Source of the DNA: Actinostola sp. cb2023
Taxonomy: Eukaryota > Cnidaria > Anthozoa > Actiniaria > Actinostolidae
Length of the DNA: 64,000 bases
Reading direction: 5' to 3'
Assembly: GCA_033675265.1 (NCBI GenBank)
Contig: JAUJYZ010000484.1
Coordinates: 248,001 to 312,000, forward strand
Shown one piece after another: positions 1 to 11,600 of this stretch. The number at the start of each line of letters is the position of its first letter. The stretch's first letter is position 1. A program made the translations under genes and the position numbers. Below the pieces are notes generated by a model. The model saw only the letters and a program-made list of their open reading frames with translations, made no database searches and was not told the origin of the DNA.

Positions 1-419
1 CCATTTTGAAATGAGTGACATGAGCTGGAGGACCCTGACGACGAGTTTGCGGGGGTCTGGATTCACTGTGTTTGAACGTAATGTATTTTTTAGTCATCAT
101 ATTTCCTTAACAGTTACTTGAAGTGAAAATTAAATGTTTAGTTATTCTAGAAAAGACCAGGTTTTTGTACCGTATGTGAATCGGCCGCCATCTTTGTCTA
201 CCAATGGACGCATACAAAGTATCCAAACTTTCCAATTATTCATTTCTAACAGATAGTGGTTAATGGCTAATGATAGTGGTTAAATATTTGCCCGTTTTTT
301 TCTGTCATTTCAAGACTTGATATGCAGTTTTCCAATAAAGGGGCTGGATATCTGTGGGTTTTGTTTGTTTTTAGTTTGTTTGTCTATTCATTGCTAGATA
401 TTTGCGTTTGACTTCGGTG
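1..419. other. no recognised gene
   Basis: AT-rich spacer to the left of the first MITE. No coding, RNA or repeat structure is visible. Confidence 0.4.
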
Positions 420-422
420 TAA

Positions 423-1287
423 AGCCGAATCTACACGAGCAAGTTTTCCTTGACAAGTATCTTTGACAAGTTTCGTTGATTATGTAAACGGTCAACAAGT
501 TTTCTTTGGCAATTTTCAGTTGTCATGGTTTTCTTGCTCTTGTAGATGATCAATAAGTTTTCCTTGACAAGTGTCGGTGTGCCCGCATAGCAATGCCTTT
601 AAATCAACGGAGTAGCAAAAAATTGATTAAGTCCAATCTCCTGTCTACCAAAAACAAAATGGCGTCTCTAAGAAAAATGAGCGTGCGAAAAGACTGGGAA
701 CTGAACTCATTAATATTCCTTGTCACATTTTCCTTGTCGTTTACACGAGAAAATTTCGGCCTTGACAACTTCCGGAGGAAGCCCGAGTTATAAAATGGGC
801 CTTGTTTTTCGTAGGTTACAAAATGCGAAGTATTTGATCGTATCGGTACACAAAATGCGAAGTATTTGATCGGGTCGAGTTTCAAGATTACTCGGCAGAT
901 GTCGCTGTGCTTGCTGCATGACTGCCGTCACGCCGTGAAAAACCGCCGTTTAAAAGGTTCAAAAGCTAGGGAGCGAGGATTTGATCTCCCAGTAGATCTG
1001 CCTTGAAAAATATAATTTCAGTGAATCTCAATGTCAAATTTAGTCTCCTTCTCAGTCGTGTTTATTTTCGTCACGCAAAGCTCTTCAAACACGACTGCGA
1101 GCTAGGAGACCACATGCAGGAAGTCCAAGCTCTGTAATGTCCGAGAATACGCTCATTGAGCGTCTTGTTTCTTGACAAGAAAGCTAGCATGCCAGCTTTT
1201 CCTTGTCAAGGAAAAATTGACTATTTTTCTCAATCTACACGAACGAGTTTTCCTTGTCAAGTAAAACCTGCTCGTGTAGATTCGGCT
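423..1287. mobile_element. MITE with TAA target duplication (Harbinger-like)
   Basis: Terminal inverted repeats begin AGCCGAATCTACACGAGCA on the left and are mirrored at 1269-1287 on the right. A TAA lies directly outside both ends (420-422 and 1288-1290). Inside, the motif TTTTCCTTGACAAG recurs in both orientations and no transposase is present. A 3-bp TAA duplication is typical of PIF/Harbinger non-autonomous elements; family assignment is inference. Confidence 0.75.
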
Positions 1288-2619
1288 TAAACCATCTATT
1301 TGCATGAGCTGTCGGTTCTATCGTTCTTATCTATAACTTTAATGGACGACAAACTGGACCAGTACACTGAAGTACCATAATAACCATTATGCTTTGCGCG
1401 CGTAAGTTTTGTATTTTTAAAATAGGCATTTAGTAGCAAACAAAATTCTATTAACCTGGGAATTAAATAATGAAAGATGTTTTGAAAGATCGCTTGTAAT
1501 TTCGTAAGATTCAGATATGTGAAGAAGAATCGAAATCTTGAAAAATGGCGAACACGAAGCGCGCAAAGCATAATGGTCATTTACGGAGTTTTAATAAAAC
1601 GAACAGTCATTCTATTGTGTACCATGCAGTTGATATTTGTATTCGTGTTTTATATATAAAGGATACAAGTACAAGCTAAGTCGGTTATCATATGTATTCA
1701 TGCTAAGGGTACCAGGGAAGCGCATACACGCTAACCATTAACCTCAACCCGTGAAAATATTGGTTTTACCTGCGTTATTTTTAATAACCAACATACTTAC
1801 TTTGCATAAAATGTTGAAAAGGCCTGGCAACTCTCAGCATCAGTTGAAGTCATGCATCTGCAAAGTGTTGAGAGCTCTGACAGCGCGGTCAGCTAACCGG
1901 GCGCGAAATTTGAATTCAAAAGCCGTTTCTCAAGAATTTCAATAATATTATTCGTTCTTTACATCAAGAACACATTCCTTGTTCAAATTATTAATTATTC
2001 ACGACAATATGGATGTCTGGCTTAGTTGTATTGATGTACGAAACCATTACATTTGACTGAATCGTTGATTATGAAGACATTACATGTGTACACCATATTT
2101 TAATCAGTTAGTAAGCCTGAAATTAAGGTGGTCGTGCAGTTACACTCCATTCACACTTGAAACTGAGTGGTTTAACTCAACTTGCTCCGAAAATTATCTA
2201 CAAAGGCTGCAGAATCTTTGGTGTAACTGAACTTGATGTAAACTGTCCTTTCAGTATATACAGCTATTTAAAAAAATAGGCAGTCGAGGACTGCATGTGG
2301 CTACTGTAAATAAACAGAAAAAGATAGTCTATATAAACTACATGTAGGTACAGCGGTTTTGAAATGTAGAAGCAATGTGTAGTTGGATTGATTCCTCTGA
2401 TGAACTAGATTGAACTATCTGCGGGAACTTGTTCTTTGGTTCTATATAATGCTAATTTAAATCAGAAATGTATTTTAATACAAAGTTTAATTGAAAATAA
2501 TTGTGACAGTATACAAATAATGAACAACAACAGTTTTTAATAATAACAATAAGATGTGGTCACTTCGCCTAAATATATGAAAACATTGAGTATAATAAAT
2601 AGTATCTCTAATTTGAAGA
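1288..2619. other. spacer without recognised gene
   Basis: AT-rich non-coding stretch containing only the small MITE at 1383-1577. The reading frames are short and show no recognisable protein. Confidence 0.4.
1383..1577. mobile_element. small MITE, 195 bp
   Basis: ACCATTATGCTTTGCGCGC at the left end is mirrored at 1559-1577. The interior is AT-rich and non-coding. Confidence 0.6.
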
Positions 2620-3242
2620 TAAGTTTACACTCTAATATATATATACTATGATTTTATGCTATTTTGCACAAGAAACCAGACACATCTCTCGTGTGTAAAT
2701 ATTTTTTCAGGTTTCACAGGCTGACCACCCTCTGTTTGTGTATTGGGCTTCATGTGTCTTATTTGATCGATGAATATAATATGGCCGTAAATTCACTTCT
2801 AGGAATCCTGTCCTTTTGATATCTGCTCAGTTTCAAAATAAAGATGAATATCTAGCTACTTAAGTTCTGTGTGCCATTTATTTAACGATTAGAATGGCTT
2901 TTAGCGAGTTTTGGGACAAAGAATAACTAACGATCCAGAGCCGTGTTTGTTTCAGTGGCTCGCGTATAAAACTTATTTGTTCCTCGAAGAGAATTACTTT
3001 AAAACAGTTATCAGGCAGTTTACATGGAGCCATTGGAGGTGCTCCGACTACACAGACTAGTCGATCGTCATGGACTGATGGGGCTATTTAGTAAAAGGCC
3101 AAACAAACACAATCACCACAATCAATATTCGGCTGGAAAATAATCTCATCTTTATGAACAAACACTTGACACTTTGCACGAGAGATGTGTCTTGTTTCTG
3201 GTGCAAAATAACATAGAATAGTATATTAGAATGTAAACTTAC
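2620..3242. repeat. inverted-repeat element, arms about 70 bp
   Basis: The sequence at 2620-2690 (TAAGTTTACA...CATCTCTCGTG) is repeated in reverse complement at 3172-3242 with modest divergence. The loop of about 480 bp has no coding content. Probably a non-autonomous DNA element; no target duplication was identified. Confidence 0.55.
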
Positions 3243-3563
3243 CCTTCTAAACAAAGCGTCCCAGACTGGCAGAGTTTCCAAGTGCTTTTCGCTTCACACG
3301 ACGTAGTTTCATCGGGTACATCGTCGCGACATCGTGGCTGATTTTCGATCACCCGACTAGTTCCGAACAATATCCGATTTACGGACTTACGGACGGACGG
3401 ACTTACACACTCGATGGCATAGTGGCTACGTCTCTAAGAGACAGTAGCCACAAAAACGTCTTGTGAATACTGAATACCGACTAGTGCATTCCAAGAACGA
3501 AATGCATTGTATATCAGTGTATTTAGTATATCAGCTCCAATATAGCGAGGAAACAACTGCTGA
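3243..3563. other. spacer without recognised gene
   Basis: Short non-coding stretch between two inverted-repeat elements. Nothing recognisable. Confidence 0.3.
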
Positions 3564-4123
3564 TATACAGCTATTTCAAAAAAGGTTGGCGAAGGTTTTG
3601 TTGCATCTTGCTTGTTGCATACCAAGCCCGAAATGCACTATGGGCGATGTGAATGGAGTCAGCGAAAGGTCACAACAATATGGACTCTGGGAATTTTCCC
3701 AAACTTTATCTTCACAATATGAAGCCGGCATATTTTCTTCTGTCTTTGCATGCAGACATTGTTTACATATGATCCACAATACATTTCGGGCTTGGTATGC
3801 AACAAGCAAGATGCAAGATGCAACAAAACTGGCACCAACCTTTTTTGAAATAGCTGTATTTAAAATATGTCAAAGTATATCAGCAGCTGTTTCTTCAGTA
3901 CTCACAAGACAACATTTTTTGATTTCAAAAAAGGTTGGTGAAAGTTTTGTTGCATCTTGCATACCAAGTCCGAAATGTATTGTGGATCATATATAAGTAA
4001 TGTCAGCATGTGCATATTGTTGTGACCTTTCGCTGACTCAATTCACATCACCCATAGTGCATTTCGGGCTTGGTATGCGACATGCAACAAAACCTCACCA
4101 ACCTTTTTTGAAATAGCTGTATA
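3564..4123. mobile_element. two neighbouring copies of one MITE family
   Basis: The end motif CAGCTATTTCAAAAAAGGTT and its reverse complement occur at about 3568, 3858, 3922 (truncated) and 4121. They delimit one copy at 3564-3858 and a second at 3922-4123. Both contain GTTTTGTTGCATCTTGC and the motif CGAAATGCACTATGGG or its complement. A 177-codon open frame crosses this region but is only read-through of the repeats. Confidence 0.65.
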
Positions 4124-4269
4124 TTCCTGATAGGTTGACGCCTTTTACTTGGCAAATGTGTATATAGAATGAAACTTTGACACCGTGTCAATATAAAAAA
4201 GCACTTACATTAACTGACGTTTCGGATGTTAGTCCTTCGTTGATTGTCATTACTACACCGGTGCGATTT

Positions 4270-4672
4270 CTACTAGTCCCTATCAGTCTCTACTAGTTTA
4301 ACCACTAGTCCCTATCAGTCTCTACTAGTTTAACCACTAGTCCCTATCAGTCTCTACTAGTTTAACCACTAGTCCCTAGCTATCAGTCTCTACTAGTTTA
4401 ACCGCTAGTCCCCTATCAGTCTCTACTAGTTTAACCGCTAGTCCCTATCAGTCTCTACTAGTTTAACCACTAGTCCCTATCAGTCTCTACTAGTTTAACC
4501 ACTAGTCCCTATCAGTCTCTACTAGTTTAACCACTAGTCCCTATCAGTCTCTACTAGACAGTTTAACCACTAGTCCCTATCAGTCTCTACTAGTTTAACC
4601 GCTAGTCCCTATCAGTCTCTACTAGTTTAACCGCTAGTCCCTATCAGTCTCTACTAGTTTAACCGCTAGTCA
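4270..4672. repeat. 32-bp minisatellite, about 12 copies
   Basis: Tandem unit built on CTACTAGTTTAACCACTAGT followed by CCCTATCAGTCT, with starts spaced 32 bp apart. Copies differ by A/G in CCACTAG versus CCGCTAG and by rare 3-4-bp insertions. Each unit carries CTAGT/ACTAG inverted motifs. Confidence 0.9.
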
Positions 4673-4960
4673 CAAACTGCTTTTAAATTAGATTGGTTTT
4701 CATTAATGAATAAACACGTTTAGGTATGAATGGTGCATAAGTTCGATTTTCGATTAACACACTTAAAACCATTAAGTGTGTTGATTATATAACTGATGCC
4801 ATCAGTTGCTGTTGCATGAACCGACTTGGTTGAGTATCTGGAATGTGAAAAAGGAATTACAAATCATTGATTTGACAGTATAACTATTTGACTGGTAGAT
4901 CACGGGGAAAAGGATGAATGAATACATGAAAATAAAGTGATGGATGAATGGGTCTGGTTT

Positions 4961-5044
4961 GGGTGGCATAGCGGTAAAACATTCCGCAATCATCCCTGTA
5001 CGTGGTCCTGACTAAGAGGTTGTTGGTTCAATCCTCGTCTCGAT
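4961..5044 (+). mobile_element. tRNA-like SINE head (split by a MITE)
   Basis: A box-A-like sequence TGGCATAGCGGTAA (4964-4977) is followed by a box-B-like GGTTCAATCC (5025-5034), the internal Pol III promoter layout of tRNA-derived SINEs. The rest of the element would resume after 5837, because the MITE at 5045-5828 interrupts it just past box B. The A-B spacing is long for a true tRNA and no cloverleaf is evident, so a SINE or tRNA relic is preferred. Confidence 0.5.
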
Positions 5045-5828
5045 ACCAGATTGATTCTGGCAGCAGATTCGCCAGCAGCAGATTCGACCAGCAGCAGATT
5101 GGGATTGACGTCATTTTGACGTCACAGATTTTCGAATCTGCTGCTGGCTTGACAGCAGATTCACTAAGCAGGGGTAGGGAAGGGAAGATGATTGTTTTTA
5201 AACAGTTTGTACTGCAAACGAATCAACGAACACTAAGAATATATTCAGCGTTGGAAACGAATGATAAACAAACTTGTGCCGCGGAGGCAAAATAGCCACA
5301 AAATATAAAGTAACTCAATGTGATGTACTTTTGGATGGGCACGATGGGCTTCCTGATAGCTGTAACTTGTACATGACAACTGAGGCTAACCATATCAAAG
5401 CAAACCACTGGCCTGCGTATTAAAGTTGGTTGCATTTGAATGACCTTAGACAACCAGTAACGCAACACCGGATGTGTGATTACACAATAAATGTATGTCA
5501 ATTATCAATGCTCAAACAAAGACAATCAAACATAACACGTGATGTCAAGTTTTAAAATATTTAAAATTCGTATTGGAATTACGTACTTATTAGGCTTCTT
5601 CCACACTGTTTATGTTGTTTATGTTTGGAGTCTCCAGTATCGAAAAGTTAAAAGATTTGGGCTGGCGTTTTTGTCTTGTTGTCGCTCTTCCCTTCCCTAC
5701 CCCTGCTCAGTAAATCTGCTGTCAAGCCAGCAGCAGATTTGGAATTCTGTGACGTCGAAATGACGTCAATCCGAATCTGCTGCTTCCAATCTGCTGCTGG
5801 TCGAATCTGCTGCCAGAATCAATCTGGT
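5045..5828. mobile_element. MITE with 9-bp target duplication (MuDR-like)
   Basis: CGTCTCGAT flanks the element at 5036-5044 and 5829-5837. The ends are inverted: ACCAGATTGATTCTGGCAGC on the left, mirrored on the right. Subterminal arms run about 140 bp (5045-5185 against 5690-5828) and are rich in CAGCAGATT/AATCTGCTG motifs. The middle (~500 bp) has no transposase. An 8-10-bp duplication fits MuDR- or hAT-type mobilisation. Confidence 0.8.
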
Positions 5829-5837
5829 CGTCTCGAT

Positions 5838-6275
5838 TGGCTAATATATGTGAGTGCACTTTGTTTAATGAGTTGTTCACTCGCTCGCTCGCCACAAATA
5901 ATTGTGTTCAGGTGTTCCGCTTTCCAGTCCCTTCATTAGGGACTTTAAGCATCGAGGACGGGGACGTGAGGACGACGGCAGATCAGAGAAACAATAACGC
6001 TAATTACAAAATTCAATAACTTGTTGGAATGCATGAAATGAGCTCGATTTGGTCTTACTTCAGGCGTTCTGTGCTAAACTACAACGTGGAATGCGTATGT
6101 TTGACGTTGAAAGAGAACGAGAACGTCGTCAGTTCGATATTTGTGCAGATAGTTGTTTTGGTCAACCGGACCACAAAAAGACGATGTTATTCATCGATCA
6201 AAGAGGGCGAAATTTTAGTGAAAAACACGAAAAAAGAAACAAATATGAAAACAATAGACAACAAAACACTTTATT
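5838..6275. other. spacer, possible SINE tail
   Basis: Continues the interrupted SINE for an unknown length, then non-coding DNA up to the Penelope-like fragment. Overlapping short frames here resemble nothing known. Confidence 0.3.
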
Positions 6276-6803
6276 TTATGTGTCGCACAAGTCACACTTG
6301 AAGTTATATACGACGCACTGTTGATTCACAATAGAAGGTTTGGGTTCTTTGATTGTGAGGTCTTGCTTGATTTTGCTGCTTGTATAGACTGGCGAGATGT
6401 TTATTCCAATCCTCAAGCTGAGGTCACGTAGCTGATTTCGTACTATATCAGCCGACTTTTGGTCTTTGAAGGGGATTGCAAACCTGATAGGTGGCTTGTC
6501 GTTATTTGGCACAGATTCGCTAAGTGGCTTACTGGTGATTTGTTCTTCAATGAAGCGGTTAGTCACAGAGTTGAATAGACTGACTGGATACTGGAGTTTG
6601 GTGAAAGTTCCTTTGAGGCGATCACATTCGTCACTAAATAACTTCCATGAAGATGAAAGACGGAAAGCACGATGTAGCATTGTTTTTAGTAATGCTCGCT
6701 TGTAGGCTATGTCAACGTGGCTCTTGAAATGAAGCAACAAACCAGTATCAGTTGGTTTTCTGTATACTTCGGTCGACAAATGGCATCCAGTTTTAGTAAT
6801 CAA
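6276..6803 (-). pseudogene. Penelope-like retroelement, RT thumb/linker fragment
   Basis: A 175-codon frame begins with a sequence typical of the end of Penelope-like (PLE) reverse transcriptases, including STEVYRKPTDTGLLLHFKSH, and runs through the linker to NFKCDLCDT. That is the Cys-containing lead-in to the GIY-YIG endonuclease. The fragment stops exactly where the GIY-YIG motif should follow. The missing domain is found at 6806, but on the opposite strand, so this piece is inverted relative to the rest of the element. The catalytic RT core is absent. The assignment rests on the YRKPT..LLHF.S motif and the linked GIY-YIG piece. Confidence 0.75.
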
Positions 6804-6805
6804 CT

Positions 6806-7065
6806 AAAACTGTTATGTTGGCTATACATGCCGGCATTTATATCAGCGCATTGAGGAGCATAGATCAGGAGTGATTGGTCAACACATTGTGCAACATTGT
6901 GGGAAGCCCGCTGAGAATATCAATCACCTGTTTACCACCTTACGTCGATGCAAAGACAAATTCGAGTGTCTGATATTTGAGATGCTGTTTATTCAAGAAC
7001 TTCATCCAAATCTTAACAAACAATCAGACTCAATTAGAGCGAAATTGTTCAGTGCTCCCCAGTGA
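6806..7065 (+). pseudogene. Penelope-like GIY-YIG endonuclease fragment
   Basis: The plus-strand frame opens with CYVGYTCRHLYQRIEEHR, a GIY-YIG nuclease motif with the YVG triad half, the downstream catalytic-type Arg and the EH motif. It continues to a C-terminal tail ending SAPQ and a stop at 7063-7065. In intact PLEs this domain nicks target DNA after the reverse transcriptase. Here it abuts the inverted linker fragment at 6276-6803, so the source element was rearranged. It lacks its own start and is not a functional gene. Confidence 0.7.
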
Positions 7066-7135
7066 CTACGTACCCTCGAACTGATTATTATTCATAATGG
7101 ACTCTATATAAACTCTATACATTGACTAACACTTA

Positions 7136-7170
7136 TCCTTGAAAATGGCGTTAGCAACGCCGAAACGTCA
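7136..7170 (+). ncRNA. degenerate hammerhead-like motif after the PLE fragment
   Basis: GGCG TTAGCAA CGCC forms a stem-loop immediately followed by GAAACGTC, the stem II plus GAAA arrangement of PLE hammerhead ribozymes. The CTGATGA core is replaced by CTTGAAAAT, so this is at best an inactive relic. Confidence 0.25.
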
Positions 7171-7261
7171 TAACTTCATAATCTTAAACTTTATCGTAAA
7201 ATGTTATCCTAAAAGATTTCTTCTAAATAATAATAATAATAATAACAATAATAATAATATT

Positions 7262-7420
7262 GATAAGAAAGACAAACGCAAGGAAATTACGACGTTTCGA
7301 CATCGTCCGATGTCATTATCAAGTGAGTTTAATTTGAATAGCAAATAAAATAAACTCACTTGATAATGACATCGGACGATGTCGAAACGTCGTAATTTCC
7401 TTGCGTTTGTCTTTCTTATA
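7262..7420. repeat. near-perfect 159-bp palindrome
   Basis: GATAAGAAAGACAAACGCAA on the left is mirrored at the right end, and the arms stay complementary almost to the centre near 7341. Each arm carries GACATCGGACGATGTC followed by GAAACGTC, a stem II-like hairpin resembling PLE ribozyme relics. It probably arose from two inverted PLE terminal fragments. Confidence 0.7.
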
Positions 7421-7446
7421 AATATAGTTTCTAAGTCGAAACTCAT

Positions 7447-7547
<101 letters not shown>

Positions 7548-7579
7548 TTGTCAAGAGTAGCGCTTTACAATATAGTCGA

Positions 7580-7663
7580 ACCTCTATTAAGCGGCCGGCC
7601 AGTCTCCAGTCTCTATTTAGCGGCCACTTGCCAATTCCCCGAGGGTGTCCGCTTAATAGAGGT
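7580..7663. mobile_element. short hairpin MITE
   Basis: ACCTCTATTAAGCGG at the left is mirrored by CCGCTTAATAGAGGT at the right, separated by about 50 bp. Confidence 0.5.
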
Positions 7664-7971
7664 GCCACTGTCAGTTCAATGAAATAATTAAAACGTAATA
7701 TAAAGCTAATTATAAAAACTATGAAACTAAATTACGTTATATTATAAAGTGGCCATCCTAAGATATCTCCTTATTAATTTTAGTCATAATCAGGATAGTC
7801 TAAAATACCTATAATACCTAAAATATCTGAATATCTAAATAGAACTGTTGCGAGTGTAGCGAGCAGCGGAACTAATCTTGACGCCGGGAGTTCCTGTCCG
7901 ATGTGGCCGAGTGCGATCTGGGCCGAGCTTATGTCGTGACTGCAAATCGACTGTGTTTTACGTGGGCAGTG

Positions 7972-8398
7972 CATTCTCGTACCCAGAACCCACTCGTCAT
8001 TGTGTTGGTCGTGGGCTCTGGAAAGCCCTGTTGCTCGGTCGTCAAATTTTGACGAGCAAGTCGTCAGAGCGCTGCTCATACTAAAGACCGCTGCATGCGG
8101 AGGACTGTGGAAGCTACTAGCTGCGTAGTGTTTACGTTGGTTCGAATTCAAACAAGGACACAAGTTTGTATATTTATCTTCGTGTAGCAGTTTTTTTAAA
8201 AGCCCTTCGACGTACGTTCATAATCAGTTCTTCTCTGGCTCTGTTGCGATAAAGGCTGGACGATAAATGCATGTTCTAATATAATCTTGCATGTGAGCCT
8301 TCCTGTATTCCGGTTTGCTATTGTTTCTCTTGAATTAGGAAAATATTCCTTTGAATACTCAAAGCGAGTACGACGATCGATTGTGTCTGTACGTCTAT
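7972..8398. mobile_element. MuDR-like MITE, left part (interrupted)
   Basis: Closely similar to the left half of the intact 757-bp MITE at 42980-43736, starting at CATTCTCGTACCCAG. The match stops at about 8394 where the large YR retrotransposon begins. The right half resumes at 25514. Confidence 0.8.
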
Positions 8399-8570
8399 TT
8401 TCACTGACAAAAAAGCACCGAATCAACCGCACGCAAGTATGAGTTCCACGGGCAGACACCTATACTCCCCTGGGGGTCTGCTGGTTATATAAGAAATAAC
8501 AGAACAACAGTTCAGCCCAGTTAACCAGCTTTTTCAGCCGACGAGAGTAAAGGAGGGACTCACGGATTTA
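8395..8570 (+). repeat. A1 repeat of the YR retrotransposon
   Basis: Starts CTATTTTCACTGACAAAAAA and ends near CACGGATTTA. It matches A2 at 25199-25374 with about three differences over the first ~165 bases, pointing to recent insertion. It holds the TATA motif and the presumed transcription start for gag. Confidence 0.85.
8486..8493 (+). promoter_or_regulatory. TATA box in A1 repeat
   Basis: TATATAAG lies about 115 bases upstream of the gag start codon, within a repeat also present at the element's 3' end (25291-25298). Promoter role is inferred from position. Confidence 0.5.
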
Positions 8571-8601
8571 ATCGCTTTCAAAGCCTAAGAACGTCGCAAG
8601 C

Positions 8602-11600
8602 ATGGCTCAACAACCGCAAAGAATCGACCCAGTGGCCATTGCAGCGCTGAACGCGCCACAAGCCGTCCAAGTACAAGCTGCTCAGCCAAACGTGGCGCAA
8701 GTACAAGCAGGGAATCCAGCGAATGCAGTAAACCAAGCGAATGCAGCGAATCCACCGAACGCAGGGAATGCACCAAATGCAGCGAATGCACAACCGGCAC
8801 AAGCCGTTTAACACCAAGCAGGACAAGCAGCGCAAGCCGCAGAGCAAAACCCGCTTCAGGTTAGCATAATTTGCCGTTTCGACTCCCTAGTCATCCTACC
8901 GTAGAGATTCTGTAAGGGAACCGTTCGCCGGTACAGTGGCGTTATCATTATGTTGTGAGTTATATCACGTGTACGGCAAAAGGAGTCCTCGTTGGTCGAG
9001 ATGAACCGCCCCGCGGTTAGTTTTATCGTGTTTTATTTATTTATTTTGGTAATGTTGCCTCGGGTACGGCAAAAGGAGTCCTCGTTAGTCGAGATGAACC
9101 GTCCCGCGGTTAGTTTTATCGTGTTTTATTTATTTATTTTGGTAATGTTGCCTCGGGTACGGCAAAAGGAGTCCTCGTTAGTCGAGATGAACCGTCCCGC
9201 GGTTAGTTTTATCGTGTTTTATTTATTTATTTGAGTAATGTTGCCTCGGGTAGGGCAAAAGGAGTCCTCGTTAGTCGAGATGAACCGTCCCGCGGTTAGT
9301 TCTATGGTGTTTTATTTATTCATTTTGGTAATGTTGCCTCGTGTACGGCAAAAGGAGTCCTCGTTAGTCGAGATGAACCGTCTCGCGGTTAGTTTTATCG
9401 TGTTTTTTTTATTTATTTATTTGAGTAATGTTGCCTCGGGTAGGGCAAAAGGAGTCCTCGTTAGTCGAGATGAACCGTCCCGCGGTTAGTTTTATCGTGT
9501 TTCATTTATTTATTTCGCCTCGTGTACGGCAAAAGGAGTCCTCGTTAGTCGAGATGAACCGTCCCGCGGTTAGTTTTATCGTGTTTCATTTATTTATTTC
9601 GCCTCGTGTACGGCAAAAGGAGTCCTCGTTAGTCGAGATGAACCGTCCCGCGGTTAGTTTTATCGTGTTTCATTTATTTATTTCGCCTCGTGTACGGCAA
9701 AAGGAGTCCTCGTTAGTCGAGATGAACCGTCCCGCGGTTAGTTTTATCGGGTTTCATTTATTTATTTTGCCTCGGGTACGGCAAAAGGAGTCCTCGTTGG
9801 TCGAGATGAACCGTCCCGCGGTTAGTTTTATCGTGTTTTATTTATTTATTTGGGTAATGTTGCCTTGTGTACGGCAAAAGGAGTCCTCGTTAGTCGAGAT
9901 GAACCGTCCCGCGGTTAGTTTTATCGTGTTTCATTTATTTATTTTGCCTCGTGTACGGCAAAAGGAGTCCTCGTTGGTCGAGATGAACCGTCCCGCGGTT
10001 AGTTTTATCGTGTTTTATTTATTTATTTTGCCTCGTGTACGGCAAAAGGAGTCCTCGTTGGTCGAGATGAACCGTCCCGCGGTTAGTTTTATCGTGTTTC
10101 ATTTATTTATTTTGCCTCGTGTACGGCAAAAGGAGTCCTCGTTGGTCGAGATGAACCGTCCCGCGGTTAGTTTTATCGTGTTTTATTTATTTATTTTGGT
10201 AATGTTGCCTCGTGTACGGCAAAAGGAGTCCTCGTTAGTCGAGATGAACCGTCCCGCGGTTAGTTTTATCGTGTTTTATTTATTTATTTTGCCTCGTGTA
10301 CGGCAAAAGGAGTCCTCGTTGGTCGAGATGAACCGTCCCGCGGTTAGTTTTATCGTGTTTTATTTATTTATTTTGCCTCGTGTACGGCAAAAGGAGTCCT
10401 CGTTGGTCGAGATGAACCGTCCCGCGGTTAGTTTTATCGTGTTTTATTTATTTATTTTGGTAATGTTGCCTCGTGTACGGCAAAAGGAGTCCTCGTTAGT
10501 CGAGATGAACCGTCCCGCGGTTAGTTTTTTATCGTGTTTTATTTATTTATTTGGGTAATGTTGCCTTGTGTACGGCAAAAGGAGTCCTCGTTAGTCGAGA
10601 TGAACCGTCCCGCGGTTAGTTTTATCGTGTTTCATTTATTTATTTTGCCTCGTGTACGGCAAAAGGAGTCCTCGTTAGTCGAGATGAACCGTCCCGCAGT
10701 TAGTTTTATCGTGTTTCATTTATTTATTTCGCCTCGTGTACGGCAAAAGGAGTCCTCGTTTGTCGAGATGAACCGTCCCGCGGTTAGTTTTATCGTGTTT
10801 TATTTATTTATTTTGGTAACAGTGTTTCCTCGTGTACGGCAAAAGGAGTCCTCGTTGGTCGAGATGAACCGTCCCGCAGTTAGTTTTATCGTGTTTTATT
10901 TATTTATTTTGGTAACAGTGTTTCCTCGTGTACGGCAAAAGGAGTCCTCGTTGGTCGAGATGAACCGTCCCGCGGTTAGTTTTATCGTGTTTTATTTATT
11001 TATTTTGGTAACAGTGTTGCCTCGTGTACAGCAAAAGGAGTCCTCGTTTGTCGAGATGAACCGTCCCGCGGCTAGTTTTATTGTGTTTTGTTTATTTATT
11101 TTGGTAACAGTGTTGCCTCGTGTACGGCAAAAGGAGTCCTCGTTGGTCGAGATGAACCGTACGTCCCGCGGTTAGTTTTATCGTGTTTTATTTATTTATT
11201 TATTTTGGTAAGGTTAGTTTTATCATGTTTTATTTATTTATTTATTTTGGTAAGGTTAGTTTTATCGTGTTTTATTTATTTATTTATTTTGGTAAGGTTA
11301 GTTCTATCGTGTTTTATTTATTTATTTATTTTGGTAAGGTTAGTTTTATCGTGTTTTATTTATTTATTTATTTTGGTAAGGCTAGTTTATCGTGTTTTAT
11401 TTATTACGGCTCGTGTACGACGAACGAAAAGAGCCCTCGCGTCCTTCGGTTATGGGTATCGATCATATTTACTGCGTCGCATGGTTTGTTGTCGACATCA
11501 CCCGCTTGACCTTTCGCCAGAATTATCAGGAAGGGAAGGTTAAGGCTGGGCTAATTAGTAGTCACTGTTATGAAAATAGTTCATTTTGTGGCCCTCTGTG

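Noticed and set aside
3463..3996. 177-codon frame
   Set aside because: Crosses two MITE copies and their inverse; matches no protein and is explained by the repeats.
4270..4672. CRISPR-like regular array
   Set aside because: There are no unique spacers and the whole 32-bp unit repeats, so this is a eukaryotic minisatellite. The same applies to 53560-54098 and 57458-57985.
7900..7950. TGGCCGAGTG box-A-like motif, also near 26757
   Set aside because: No box B at a workable distance and no cloverleaf; too weak to call a tRNA or SINE.
9428..11175. Open frames of 376 and 213 codons with 28/31-residue repeats
   Set aside because: They are translations of the gag-intron minisatellite. There is no start context, the frame changes between blocks, and units carry stops in some copies.
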